Origin: Stercorarius parasiticus
Lineage: Eukaryota > Chordata > Aves > Charadriiformes > Stercorariidae
Reading direction: 5' to 3'
Length of the DNA stretch: 64,000 bases
NCBI GenBank assembly: GCA_013396915.1
Contig: VWZL01001290.1
Span: 337,507-401,506, forward strand
The notes beneath the pieces were generated by a model. It did no database searches. It was not told the origin of the DNA and worked only from the letters and a program-made list of their open reading frames with translations. Shown here in pieces: positions 1-9,920 of this stretch (position 1 is the first letter of the stretch; each line of letters begins with the position of its first letter). Both the position numbers and the translations under genes were made by a program.

Positions 1-881
1 AAAGCAGGTTTCGCCCCGGCAGGCTCGTCTCTGCCCCCTCTCCCCACGCAAGCCCCCCACCACCACCCCCGGCAAAGGGCTTGGGAGCAGCTCTGGCCAT
101 GATCCCCTGCCTGCCCGAGTGCTGCTGGCGAAGAAATGGGAGGGAGGTGAAGGGGAAGCGGTGGGTGAGGGAGGTGTCGGAGATCCTCTCCTCCATCAGG
201 AGAGATCTGCTAATACACACCTTCCAGAAAAGATATAGCGGCTTGGGGGAGAAAAAAAAACAGAGAGGGGAGCCTTTCTGCTGAAATGCTTTGAATGCAG
301 AGACCTCTTCAGAGGAAGAGAGTGAACTGTGGCATATATATTATTTTTAAAATGAGGAGTTGTCCTCCTAAATAAGGGCAGCTGAGCAAACGTACATAAA
401 ATACTGCAACCCATTTCAGAGGGCTAACACCTGGGATTAGCTGATCTGCATTGTGAATAATGTCAACATCAGAGCTGGCTTGAATTGGATTTTCCCTGCC
501 ATAAGAGAGAATATCATCAGCAAAAGAAACCAGGTGGCAGAGAAAAATGCGGTTTGAAATTTTCAAAAAGCCTTCTAAGAAACCGTTGCAATTCTTCCTC
601 ACCCCATGAAAATAAACCAGTAGGTGTGCCACGCACAGTGAAGCCTGCCTGTTCCTGCTGGGAGCTCAGTCCACTTTGTATGGTTTTGAGCTGTATTGGA
701 AAGAACTAGAACTGGGTTTGGTAGCATCGTCTGCATTAATAGCACCCTATAGCTTCACGGGTGCTGGTGTTTCCATAAATAAGTTACAATTAGACAAATT
801 GCAGAATAAACACCTTTTCTTTTTAACGTCGTCCTTGTAACAATAAAATAGGCAACTAAAATATTTGAAAGTTTTGGAAAG
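1..881 (+). promoter_or_regulatory. NRXN1: NRXN1 5' flank and probable non-coding exon 1
   Basis: No coding sequence is recognised here. The first 260 bases are GC-rich and the rest is AT-rich, as expected for the shoulder of a vertebrate promoter. The segment ends at position 881 in a near-perfect splice donor (AAAG followed by GTAAGTAG). That makes its 3' part a candidate non-coding first exon joined to the leader that begins at 1134. No transcription start can be fixed from sequence alone. NRXN1 alpha transcripts are known to have a long 5' UTR, which fits. Short open frames in this interval have no recognisable product. The exon call is an inference from the splice signals. Confidence 0.4.
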
Positions 882-1133
882 GTAAGTAGTTTACGTATAG
901 ATTATACCATTAAAATGTAATCTTGTATAAGCATATACATTAAGATTTAGGTTTAGCACTACAAATTATTATGATTTCTCAGTAACTCCAAAATTCCAGC
1001 AGCAGTGCGTTTTCCTAAAGTCGAACAGCAGTTGAAATGAAAAATTGGTCGCAAACGTCCGCTATTGATCGACTTTATGATTTAACATGTTATCAGTCGT
1101 CATTTCTTATTATTCTGTTTCAATTCCTTGCAG
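882..1133 (+). other. NRXN1: Predicted 5'-UTR intron (252 bp)
   Basis: The left edge is AAAG|GTAAGT, a full consensus donor. The right edge is a pyrimidine-rich tract ending TTCCTTGCAG at 1124-1133, a good acceptor. The interior is AT-rich and has no open frame of note. If it is used, it joins a non-coding exon 1 (ending at 881) to exon 2 (1134-2434), which carries the start codon. The signals are read directly from sequence; their use in vivo is inferred. Alternatively, the acceptor could pair with a donor upstream of this window. Confidence 0.45.
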
Positions 1134-1695
1134 ATTAGAAACAAAAACGATAGAGGAAAACCACCCCCCACTGGATCTTAGCCGTGGCCTTTCGCGAGCA
1201 AACGGAAGAGGAGCTGTCAGGCTTTGCATGTCAAGTAGCCACTCGGCTGTTTGACAGCTTCTGGGTTTCAACCCCATTGGGATTGAGGCAGCTCAGGAAA
1301 CCATGAGCGATGAGTCCTGTCGTCTGCTGACGCTGCTCTAGCACCATGGCAGACAGTCCGTGAGCTGACAAGAGGATCCGTCCTAGGGAGGCAGCGCTGG
1401 AGATCGGTAATTAGCTTCCTGGGAAACTACAGCTGGTGGAGAGGATGTAAAAAGAGGCGCGCACGCGCGGGGATATTGCCACAGTCTTGCCGAGCTGGTG
1501 GATCCGCTTGGAGGAGGGTTTTGCCACCCATCTTGGTTTTTCTTCCCGCTTTGGTAATGTTGGCTTTGGGGAAAATTTCTGCTGACTCACCCACCCCTGG
1601 ACACCTTTTGGGAAACTCAGCCGACCAGTGAAGAGACCCAACGGCGTCTTCTCCCCACCGTGGGTCCCTGCTGCCGGCCGCTGGCCACGCCCTNG
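1134..1695 (+). promoter_or_regulatory. NRXN1: NRXN1 alpha 5' leader with upstream ORFs
   Basis: This is the sequence between the predicted acceptor and the NRXN1 start codon. It contains at least six upstream ATGs, each closed by a stop before the main start. They are 1228-1254 (8 codons plus stop), 1303-1341 (12 codons; A at -3), 1310-1330 (6 codons, overlapping frame), 1346-1363 (5 codons), 1445-1450 (ATG directly followed by TAA) and 1557-1631 (24 codons). An 8-bp inverted repeat, AGCTGTCA at 1212-1219 and TGACAGCT at 1252-1259, could form a hairpin near the first uORF. Such leaders usually lower or condition translation of the main frame; that role is inferred here. Confidence 0.5.
1346..1363 (+). 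other. Upstream ORF with near-ideal start context
   Basis: This is a 5-codon frame (M-A-D-S-P, stop TGA) whose start reads GCACCATGG. It has purine at -3, CC at -2/-1 and G at +4, close to the vertebrate optimum. The main NRXN1 ATG at 1696 has T at -3 and an ambiguous base at -2, so on paper this uORF has the stronger context. It lies 5 bases after the stop of the preceding 12-codon uORF (1303-1341). Whether it is translated cannot be told from sequence. Confidence 0.4.
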
Positions 1696-2434
1696 ATGGG
1701 GGCGGCCCTGGTGCGGCGCGGGGGCTGCCTGCTGCTCTGGCTGGCCCTGCTGCTGGGCTGCTGGGCCGAGCTGGGCAGCGGGCTGGAGTTCCCAGGGGCG
1801 GAGGGCCAGTGGACCCGCTTCCCCAAGTGGAACGCCTGCTGCGAGAGCGAGATGAGCTTCAACATGAAGACACGCAGCTCCAGCGGGCTGGTGCTTTACT
1901 TCGACGACGAGGGCTTCTGCGACTTCCTGGAGCTCATCCTCACCCAGGGCGGGCGTCTGCAGCTCAGCTTCTCCATCTTCTGCGCCGAGCCCGCCACCCT
2001 GCTCTCCGACACGGCGGTCAACGACAACCTCTGGCACGCTGTCATCATCCGCCGCCACTTCAAGAACACGACGCTGATCATTGACCGGGCCGAGGCCAAG
2101 TGGGTGGAGGTGAAGTCCAAGCGGCGGGACATGACTGTCTTCAGCGGCCTCTTCCTAGGGGGGCTGCCGCCGGAGCTGCGGTCGGCGACGCTAAAGCTGA
2201 CGCTCTCCTCCGTCAAGGACCGGGAGCCCTTCAAGGGCTGGATAACGGACGTCCGGGTCAACTACACGCAGGCGTCGCCGGTGGAGAGCCAGGAGGTGCG
2301 TCTGGACGACGAGCAGAGCCGCCTGTGCGCCAGGGAGGACGTCTGCCTCAATGGGGGCGTCTGCTCAGTGCTCAACGACCAGGCCGTCTGCGACTGCTCC
2401 CAAACGGGCTTTCGGGGGAAGGACTGCAGCGAAG
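1696..2434 (+). CDS. NRXN1: Neurexin-1 alpha, first coding exon (partial gene)
   Basis: Encodes the N-terminus of neurexin-1 alpha, a presynaptic single-pass adhesion receptor that binds neuroligins, LRRTMs, neurexophilins and other synaptic ligands. The exon gives 246 complete codons plus one base. Residues 1-29 are a signal peptide (hydrophobic core [11 protein letters not shown], then WAELGSG). The mature chain starts [10 protein letters not shown], the NRXN1 signature. Residues 30-205 form the first LNS/laminin-G domain, with possible N-glycosylation sites at NTT (124-126) and NYT (189-191). Residues 211-244 are the first EGF-like domain with all six cysteines (211, 217, 223, 232, 234, 244). 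The ATG at 1696 is chosen because it starts the signal peptide directly; the frame further upstream has no ATG. NRXN2 and NRXN3 differ clearly in this region. The exon ends in phase 1, as in other NRXN1 genes. One ambiguous base (1694) lies just before the start. Remaining exons are outside the window. Confidence 0.95.
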
Positions 2435-2440
2435 GTAAGG
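2432..2440 (+). promoter_or_regulatory. NRXN1: Splice donor of first coding exon
   Basis: AAG|GTAAGG with the cut after 2434. The reading frame continues into the intron for 21 more codons with no neurexin similarity. The last NRXN1-like residues are GKDCSE, and the split codon starts with G. A next exon beginning with AA or AG would restore the Glu that follows in other neurexin-1 proteins. Confidence 0.92.
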
Positions 2441-2539
2441 TGCCATTTCAGCTCGCCCCACCGCCCCCCTCCCCATCGCTCCATGGAGGGGACGGGTAGG
2501 AGGCCAGGCCTGCATGGAGTTTCATCTGTACGAGTGGAT

Positions 2540-2621
2540 CTCCCTCCCCTTCTCCTTCCCTCCCTGCTGCATCCCCAGCTCCCCTCTACCCCGCCTTCCC
2601 TTCTTCCCTTCCCTGCCCTCC
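2540..2621 (+). repeat. Polypyrimidine-rich tract
   Basis: Mostly C and T on the + strand in two blocks (2540-2563 and 2581-2621) separated by a short CAGCT-containing interruption. It lies about 100 bp downstream of the exon donor and about 60 bp upstream of an AGG repeat of opposite base bias. Confidence 0.7.
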
Positions 2622-2682
2622 ACGTGTCTCTGTGGCCGACCATGGTGCCATCACTCTTCTGTTCTCTGCGAGGCTGGGCGAG

Positions 2683-2709
2683 AGGAGGAGGAGGAGGAGG
2701 AGGAGGAGG
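2683..2709 (+). repeat. (AGG)9 microsatellite
   Basis: Nine uninterrupted AGG units followed by a G run. It is purine-only on the + strand and follows the polypyrimidine tract, so the two could pair as a hairpin or form a triplex in single-stranded DNA or in nascent RNA. Confidence 0.9.
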
Positions 2710-4424
2710 GGGTTATTTGGGTGTCCTCCAGAGGCAGGGTGCGATTTGGGGTTGTCCTGGGCAGAGGAAAGGTGGGTCCTGGGTGCTGGGTGTCACCTGG
2801 GAAGGGAGGGGGTGGCTAGCATCACGCTCGGCCAGAGTCATGGGAGGGGATGGGCACGCTTGTCATAAGCAGCTGGTGACAATCAATTTTGGGAGCGGGG
2901 AAAGCGATGCTGGGGAGAATTTTACCGGATTAAGTGCAAAGACGGCCTGGGTTTATTTTTGTAGGGTAGGGGAGACCCCGAGTCTTCTTTGTATTGATAC
3001 TTGCCTCTGCTACGTTGTTGAAATAAAATCAGTGATTTATTTGTGAATTCCTTAAATTGTTGCTGGGGAAGAGGAGGATTAAACAGAGGATTATGTTTTT
3101 ACACGAACGGTACTGCTTTGCAATGTGTTTAGCAATTCACCATGCCAGTCAGACAGGGAGAATACAAAAGGGCAAGGGGGAAGTACGTACTCCAAGACCA
3201 CAAAATTACTGAATAGTTTTACCAAGGAAGAGGGAGCTTAGCAAAACAGCAGTTTCCTGAAACCCATCTACAAATAAATCACTGGGTAAAATATTCATAT
3301 TCAGTGCCCATTGTTTTTGGCAAACGGAAAGAGTGTGAACATTTACTTTGCAGATGCATGTAGGACTCTCTTTTTTTTTATTATTTTGCTAGTAAATGTA
3401 CCGTTGCTTGCAGCTCCTTAAGCATAGAGAGTACATATGTTGTGTACCTAGAACAGGACATAGAGATATACAGTTAAAATAAGAGGAATGTGTCAGAGGA
3501 AAATAAAATCTTAATGTCAAAATTGGAGAGCAAAGACCTAAGTTTAAAATGCAAAAGGTAAATGCAAATAAGGTATTATCAAGGCCAAATGAAGATCTTC
3601 ACTGAGTAGCTGCATGACATTTATGGCTGAATAATTTGCCTTTATCATTTCTAGCAGATTTCACTCATTATAAGAAAGAAAGCATCATTTGTGACTGTGC
3701 TTTATTATGTAACACCTTCTGTCCTTAGTGTCAGTACTCAAAACGCTACAGTCATTCTGCATCCTGTTTACTTTATCGGCTGTTTGCCTCTCATCTGCCA
3801 TTCGTTAAAAAATTCAAACCCTATTAACATTTTAAAATAATTTTTAATAAGTAAAGAGCAAATGATAGTTTCAGAAAATAAGACTTTTGTACTTTCAATA
3901 GCACACAGTCCCAGAAACAGTAAAATGAAATACCTTTTATATTAGGTAAGATCATATCAATGGATTTAGTATTTGGATGTAAATTTTTAATATGTGGTTC
4001 TACATAATACATACGTGTATGTAAAATATTGAGGTGTCTTAGCATCTTTGGGTTAGGCCCTATTATAAACCAAAAAGAAAATTATGAGGTGTAGCAGCTT
4101 GGTTGAAGCAACGATAGTCATTTATATATTATTATACATTTATATACCTTTTATGTTAAGACATAGTTTATTTATTTGAAGTTATTTTGAACATGTAATA
4201 TTTGTATGAAAAAGTTGATATAATTGCATGTAATACCAGTCAGAGAAATTCTTATCTTTACATAATATAAGATCAACAGCTGTTTTTAAGGAACATTTTT
4301 ATGTTTAGATTGAATGTTATTGAAATACATATATGTGTTTACATATATTAAAAATTCTATAGAGCTTATAAGAAGTTGACACGCAAAATAATATTCAGAA
4401 TCCCCCCAGTTTGGGGTAAAATGC

Positions 4425-4480
4425 TGGCTTCATTCAAATACTGGTGGTTTTACAGTTGACCTTAGTGGGATCAAGATTCC
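4425..4480 (+). repeat. Possible ancient amniote interspersed-repeat relic
   Basis: Contains a stretch with the texture GACCTTAGTGGGATCAAGATT. This resembles the GACTTCAATGGGATCAGGATT core of old palindromic repeats frequent in reptile and bird genomes. It is short and diverged; the assignment comes from remembered pattern, not from an alignment. Confidence 0.3.
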
Positions 4481-5589
4481 CCTCACACGTCCCTTGACCA
4501 CTTAGAAAATAATAGCAAGACTTACAATTTTAACATACTCTCTCAACAGACAATCGTAAAGTATTCAGATTCTGATTTCATTTGAAACGGGAGGCAACAT
4601 TTCCGCTGACAGCAAAATAAATGGAACTAGGCCTACAGTTTATATCTGTTGCTTGAGAAAAGATACTAACTGAAATTCACATCAGTCAGATTTTGATGAA
4701 GGGATCAGTAGCTACTCATATGTGCTATCAAAGATGTTGAACTGTTTTATAAATGATTCAATATTCTAAGAAATAGAAGAGGCGGAAGGACAAGTAAAAC
4801 CATCGTGTCTGCCAGGGAAGAAACCCTGGCTATTGTTGTTTAGTTCTTTATAGCCAACATAGAAATTATGCTGTTGGGTTTTGATCCTTTGAATGTGTAA
4901 GTTTCCCACAAAGCTTAGTAAGAGGTTGCCATTGCTGAAGGATGCAGGATCATCTGAGACTGCAGTGATCTGGAGGGGTCTTGAGTTTTCACTCTTTTCT
5001 TGTCCTACTTTTTGACTTGAAATGGTTTAGATGGAAAAAATCCCCACCTTTCCTTTTTTTTTTTAATCTGAAATTGTAACCACACATCCTAGTTGATACC
5101 TTTTCTTTAAAGGTGAAAGATGGTCATTAAATTATATTTTCCTTGGAGGATTTTTTTTGTAACTTTTTGGGGGGGCTTGGATTTAGTGTTCTGAATCTCT
5201 GCAGTCTGGTAATGCAGAGAGTTGCACAGCATAATGAGGACTTTAGAAATCAATAACAACAACAACAAAGAAAACCTTTCCAAAGTTTTCTATCCTGACT
5301 TGCACATTTGAGAGAGTAGAAATAATTGATTTAGAGTCAGAGTTTCAGGCCTTAGGATACAATTTTTGATAGCACTTAAGTTATTTTCAGGAAAAAATCT
5401 GGTGTGGTTTTTTTTTTCAGATTTTCATCTTTGAAAAGCTCATTAATTTTTCATGAAGTGTAATTTTCTTATGAGAATGAAGTTTAACCAAGTTTATTTG
5501 TTTTGGAAAAAAACATAGTAATACAGTTATTCCCAGTAGGCTTAACTGTCCTTGTACCTGTCTAAATCAGGAGCAGCTTCATTTATGTT

Positions 5590-5625
5590 ACCTGAGCTAC
5601 ACCAGTGTAAAACCAGTGGAAGCTA
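5590..5625 (+). repeat. Possible ancient amniote interspersed-repeat relic
   Basis: Carries CTACACCAGTGTAAAACCAG, close to the TTACACCAGTGTAA palindromic core seen in old sauropsid repeats. Only about 35 bp are recognisable. Confidence 0.3.
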
Positions 5626-8600
5626 GGAAAGAATCAGTTTTATTGCATTCAGTCATGCTCTTTGGTCGAATTGGATATAAACCCTTCTCAATGGGAAGTT
5701 TGCCATGAATCACAGAAAAAGGGCTGGAGTTTTGCTTGAATATCAAGGATGTGCAGTCTACAGCACAGAAAAATATGATCTGTAACAGTTCTGTTGTTGA
5801 TTAGTCCATGTGCTTATGAGTAAAGACTGTAAAAGAACCTTCTAAAAGAGAAAAGGAAATCTCTATTTAGTACTGAAACAGAGAAGGGAATATTATTTCA
5901 TGTGATAATAGTGACTCAAGAGAAGGAAAAATACACAAAATAATGATAAATTTTGTTAGGAATAAGACTAGCATTAAAATAAACCCTGATTGCCATATCA
6001 ATTTTCTCATAAATTTTTGACATACATCACAATCTTCTATTCAGTGAAAATTATATTATTCCTTGAAATGAATCAAATTGGTATGTCTTGATTCTGTCAT
6101 AGGGAGAGCTGTTCATTAAAAAGACTGATCTTTAAAATCAAATTTTTAGTGAATTAAGTCAGGGTCCTAGAAGGTAGGGAGAATACATGATTCATATCAG
6201 TGAGCCTCCATATTCCTCTTCTCATTTTGCTCCTTATGTTAAAATTTCAGAACAAAACCACTATTTTAAATATTAAATCTATAAAATAGCAACCCGCTGG
6301 CTTTAGACAAAAATATATATACATCATGTTCCTTTCATCCTCATTTATATAAAAATTGCCTTGTCCAGTATCCTGTCTGAGAAAATAGGCAGATACCGCT
6401 GAAGGAGGAAATAAAAAACACGTAGCACACTTTGACATGGGAGAAGTTTCTCACTGACCCCAGCTTCTTGTCACTCCATGCCCTTCTGCTTTTCTGTATC
6501 TGTAGGTGCTTGAAAAAATTGCATACAGGATAATTTATCTTTTTAAAATATAGCTGACCTCCTTGCCTCAATATTAGCATATTATAGAGACAATTACTCT
6601 GTGAATTCAAAATATTCCTGTTTAGAACATGTTTTATTTTAACTGTTCTACTGAGTTGCTGTTTTGTGGGAAAAATGAGGACTGTTCATGCAGCTGTTCA
6701 CTGTAAGAGATATTCTTCCTTGTCAGATATTTGGAAGTTGATGCCAGCTATGGTTTCAACTGTGAAAGTGATTTGTTAAGGAAGTGAATTCCAGATGTCT
6801 CAGACTAGCCAGCATTTAGATTTGTTTGTTTGGGTTCTGAATATATTACATCAATCTTTGTTGTGTATATTTGCTTCTTCATGTTAACTTTTTAAAAAGT
6901 CATCCAATATTTATATCTTTTTGAAAAAATTCATATTTTAGTTGATTCAATTCTCTTATGCCTTGAATAAAACATATAAACATGTTTTGGCATTAATTAG
7001 CTTTTGCGAAGTGCTGCTCTTGAACTCATTGCCTATAGTCAGTCTTAACAGAGTAGCCACCATGGTCTTTATCCTTCTTGAATAGTTGACTAAATATACT
7101 TTGAGCTAGTAAATACTCTGAGCAAAACTTCCTTTTTGATTTACACTTTGGAATCTTTATCTACAATACGCATCTCTATTACATGATCTGTATTTCTTCT
7201 TCATGCTGAATTTCTTGACAGTGCCAGTGACCACTGGGGTGATGTTGATTTAGGAGGAGGGCTAGCGATCCACTAGAGATTACGATAAGGTTCTGTTTTA
7301 TTTACAGATGATTTGATTAATTTAATAATAAATGGTTTAATTTTAGTTAATAACTTTAAACAGTGACTTTGTCAGGGTAGAATCTTGAGCGTAGATAGTC
7401 AATTAATGCCAAGGTCTTTCAAAACTGTATTAAATCTGTGCCTTTCACATTTACTCTTAAGAAAACAGAATCCCTATGTCAGTTTAAAGCAGAATTTTGC
7501 ATCATTTTCCTAATGCAACTTGATATATTATTTTTTTTGCCAGGACTCAGCATTATAGGATATTGATTTCAATATCTGCCTCGTGTAAAATCACAGCAAT
7601 TTAAATACTGTGTCACTGGTAATTAGGAATTGGCAGTCTGTTTTATATTATCTTCTAAGAAGGCTACTTGTTGAATATTGCTAATCCTTTCAAAATGCTG
7701 ATATTGAAATACTTCCAAAAGACCACTTATGCGTATAGCATACATCTTACTACCCCAGATCAATAATATTTTATGTAGTGAGGTTGTTGCTTCCCTTTGT
7801 GCCTAGCAGAGATGCAGGGTCCATGTTAATTTTAGGTCGCTATTGCAAATTATAGAATGCTAATATCCTATAAGAATTTACATCTGGCAGCATACGACCT
7901 TGTGTCAGGTTGGTCATATTCATTCAGAATTTCAAAATTATGTAATAAAATCATCTATATTTTAATGTAATTACATTTCAAGGCTTACAGGCATTTTGGA
8001 CCAAATGCACTTGATCTTTTTTCTCAGCTGCAGGTTGGCTCCCTAGGAGTCTTTTAACAGTAGATGCTAGCCAAGGAGTTGTGGGAAAACATTTGGATTA
8101 CAGAACATATAATTTTACCCCATCATCATTACCGAGCTGATGGATGGAAATGGGGAAACAGACTGGCAAGTGAAACCAGTTCCTGATAGAAATAGCTTTA
8201 TGTAGAGGCTAACATTAAGATATGCAGCTTTGAGGATTTATGTTTCTTTTAATAAACATATCAAAACTAGCTGGTAATTGAAAACAAAAAGGTTCATCCA
8301 GCTCTCTCTTGTTGAAATTAATACAATGTTTTGTCTCCTAGAAAGCTTGTTACTTTCAGAAAACATGAAACCATACCAGCTTCTGGAAAAATACTTTGTT
8401 TAGTTTATTGCGCTGTAGTTGAAGATTGTATACCTTCATAAACACATGATTTTATGGAATAGTGAAGGGCATTCAGAGGTTTTGTGTACGATGTTGTACC
8501 TGAGGAGTAAATTGTAAAGACCAAAGTGTACTTCTTTCAGGGAATGTTTTGGTGGAACATGACAAACATAACTTTAACTGTGCTGTTTATATATAGAATT

Positions 8601-9778
8601 CACAAGCAAAGTCAGGGTATGTAATATCTTTGATGCCTTTATTTAGTTCTATGATGACCAGGGATCGTATTTTAATCTTTTACAAAATAATTTATTTTTT
8701 TTCCCCAGAAAGATATGCGCTTTCTGAAATGACCCCTTCTCCTTTTGTACTGTGGTGATGGTATCTGGCTGAGAAGTAGTTGTATGTGGTGGGTTCATGC
8801 TAATGTCTAGTCATTCTCTTGGGTCTTGGTGTACTCAGTAGAACCAATGAGCACTTCAGCGCACAAAATGCCTATAGTAACTGATAAGTGAAGTAGGAAA
8901 AAGTTCATGATTTTGATATAACATTACTTTCTTATTGACCGTAGCAAGTTCATACCACTTTTCCAGTTTGGTTTCTCCATCTGTAAAGTTAAACTAGTGA
9001 CACTCCATACAGGATTTTTGTTGGATTTTCTTCCTGGCTGTCAGGTACTTGAAAGATCAGAATTTCTGTTAGGGATCTAGTATGGAAAGTCAAGACTTGA
9101 AGCTCCCCTTACTGTCTTACCTCTTTAGACTGCAGAACTGATATTTATCAACTGGCTTTGAAGTTTCCGCCATTCCTACTGCCTATCTATTCATAGCTGA
9201 GTGGTCAGAATAATGTGTTTTTTCTTGTGCATGACTGGTCTGCCATTACATGCTTTCCATTAGTCTGACTAGATACTGGAAATGACGTAGCTTGTCAACT
9301 GCCAACCACTTTTCCCTTGACAATTCAGCTCTTCTCATGGTTGTAACAGTTCCCATCCTTTGCAACGTTATGACACCAGTACAAAAGTCATCCTTATTAC
9401 TATAAAAGAATCTAAGATTTAATGCCTGAGGATAGCGGAGAACTGTGGCTCCAGATCAATGATCATGTAATTTTTGAAAAATTTCATTCTCTTACATTTT
9501 CAATGAGAAATTTGGGGGTGGAAGAGGGAGGTGGCCTCAGTCATGGCTTGTTTGAGCTTGTAAAGAAATAAGAGACAGAGGTATGCTGGCAGCTTTCTGG
9601 AAGAACAGGATTGTATGATAGGATTTTAGATTTCTTTAATTCTACGGAGTTGTTTACGAACCTGGAACTATTTAGTTAGGTCCTAATAAGCAGCAAAATT
9701 GTCACCTCATAGATAGCTGAAAAAAATGGGTTCTGTTTTCATTTTCCATTGGAATCAATTTGAAGTCCCATTGACTCA

Positions 9779-9918
9779 AGTTCAGAATTAGGGCAAACCT
9801 AATAACCTGCTGATTCTGAACTTAGTATTCATGTGGGACTATGAAAAAAGAGAAGATCTAGGGCAAATTAAATAACCTGCTGATTCTGACTGTAGTATTC
9901 ATATGGGAATATCTCTAG
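9779..9918 (+). repeat. 70-bp tandem duplication, two diverged copies
   Basis: The segment with TAGGGCAAAC, AATAACCTGCTGATTCTGA and TAGTATTCAT is repeated once at a period of exactly 70 bp (GGGCAAA starts at 9791 and 9861). The copies share long exact words, for example AATAACCTGCTGATTCTGA, but differ at the edges. This indicates an old local duplication. No function is suggested. Confidence 0.85.
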
Positions 9919-9920
9919 AG

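Larger units (their letters stand above)
2870..9735 (+). other. NRXN1: Intron, no recognised gene
   Basis: AT-rich sequence with many stops in all frames. It holds an (AAC)n stretch at about 5254-5268 and two faint ancient-repeat relics (about 4425-4480 and 5590-5625). No exon, RNA gene or intact mobile element was recognised. Confidence 0.6.

Noticed and set aside
1411..2058. Minus-strand 215-codon open frame opposite the NRXN1 exon
   Set aside because: It is the antisense shadow of a GC-rich, codon-biased exon. It has no domain, and the + strand frame is unmistakably neurexin-1.
2351..3046. Plus-strand 231-codon frame overlapping the exon end and intron start
   Set aside because: Out of frame with neurexin-1 in the exon part and built from the AGG/GGG simple repeat in the intron part.
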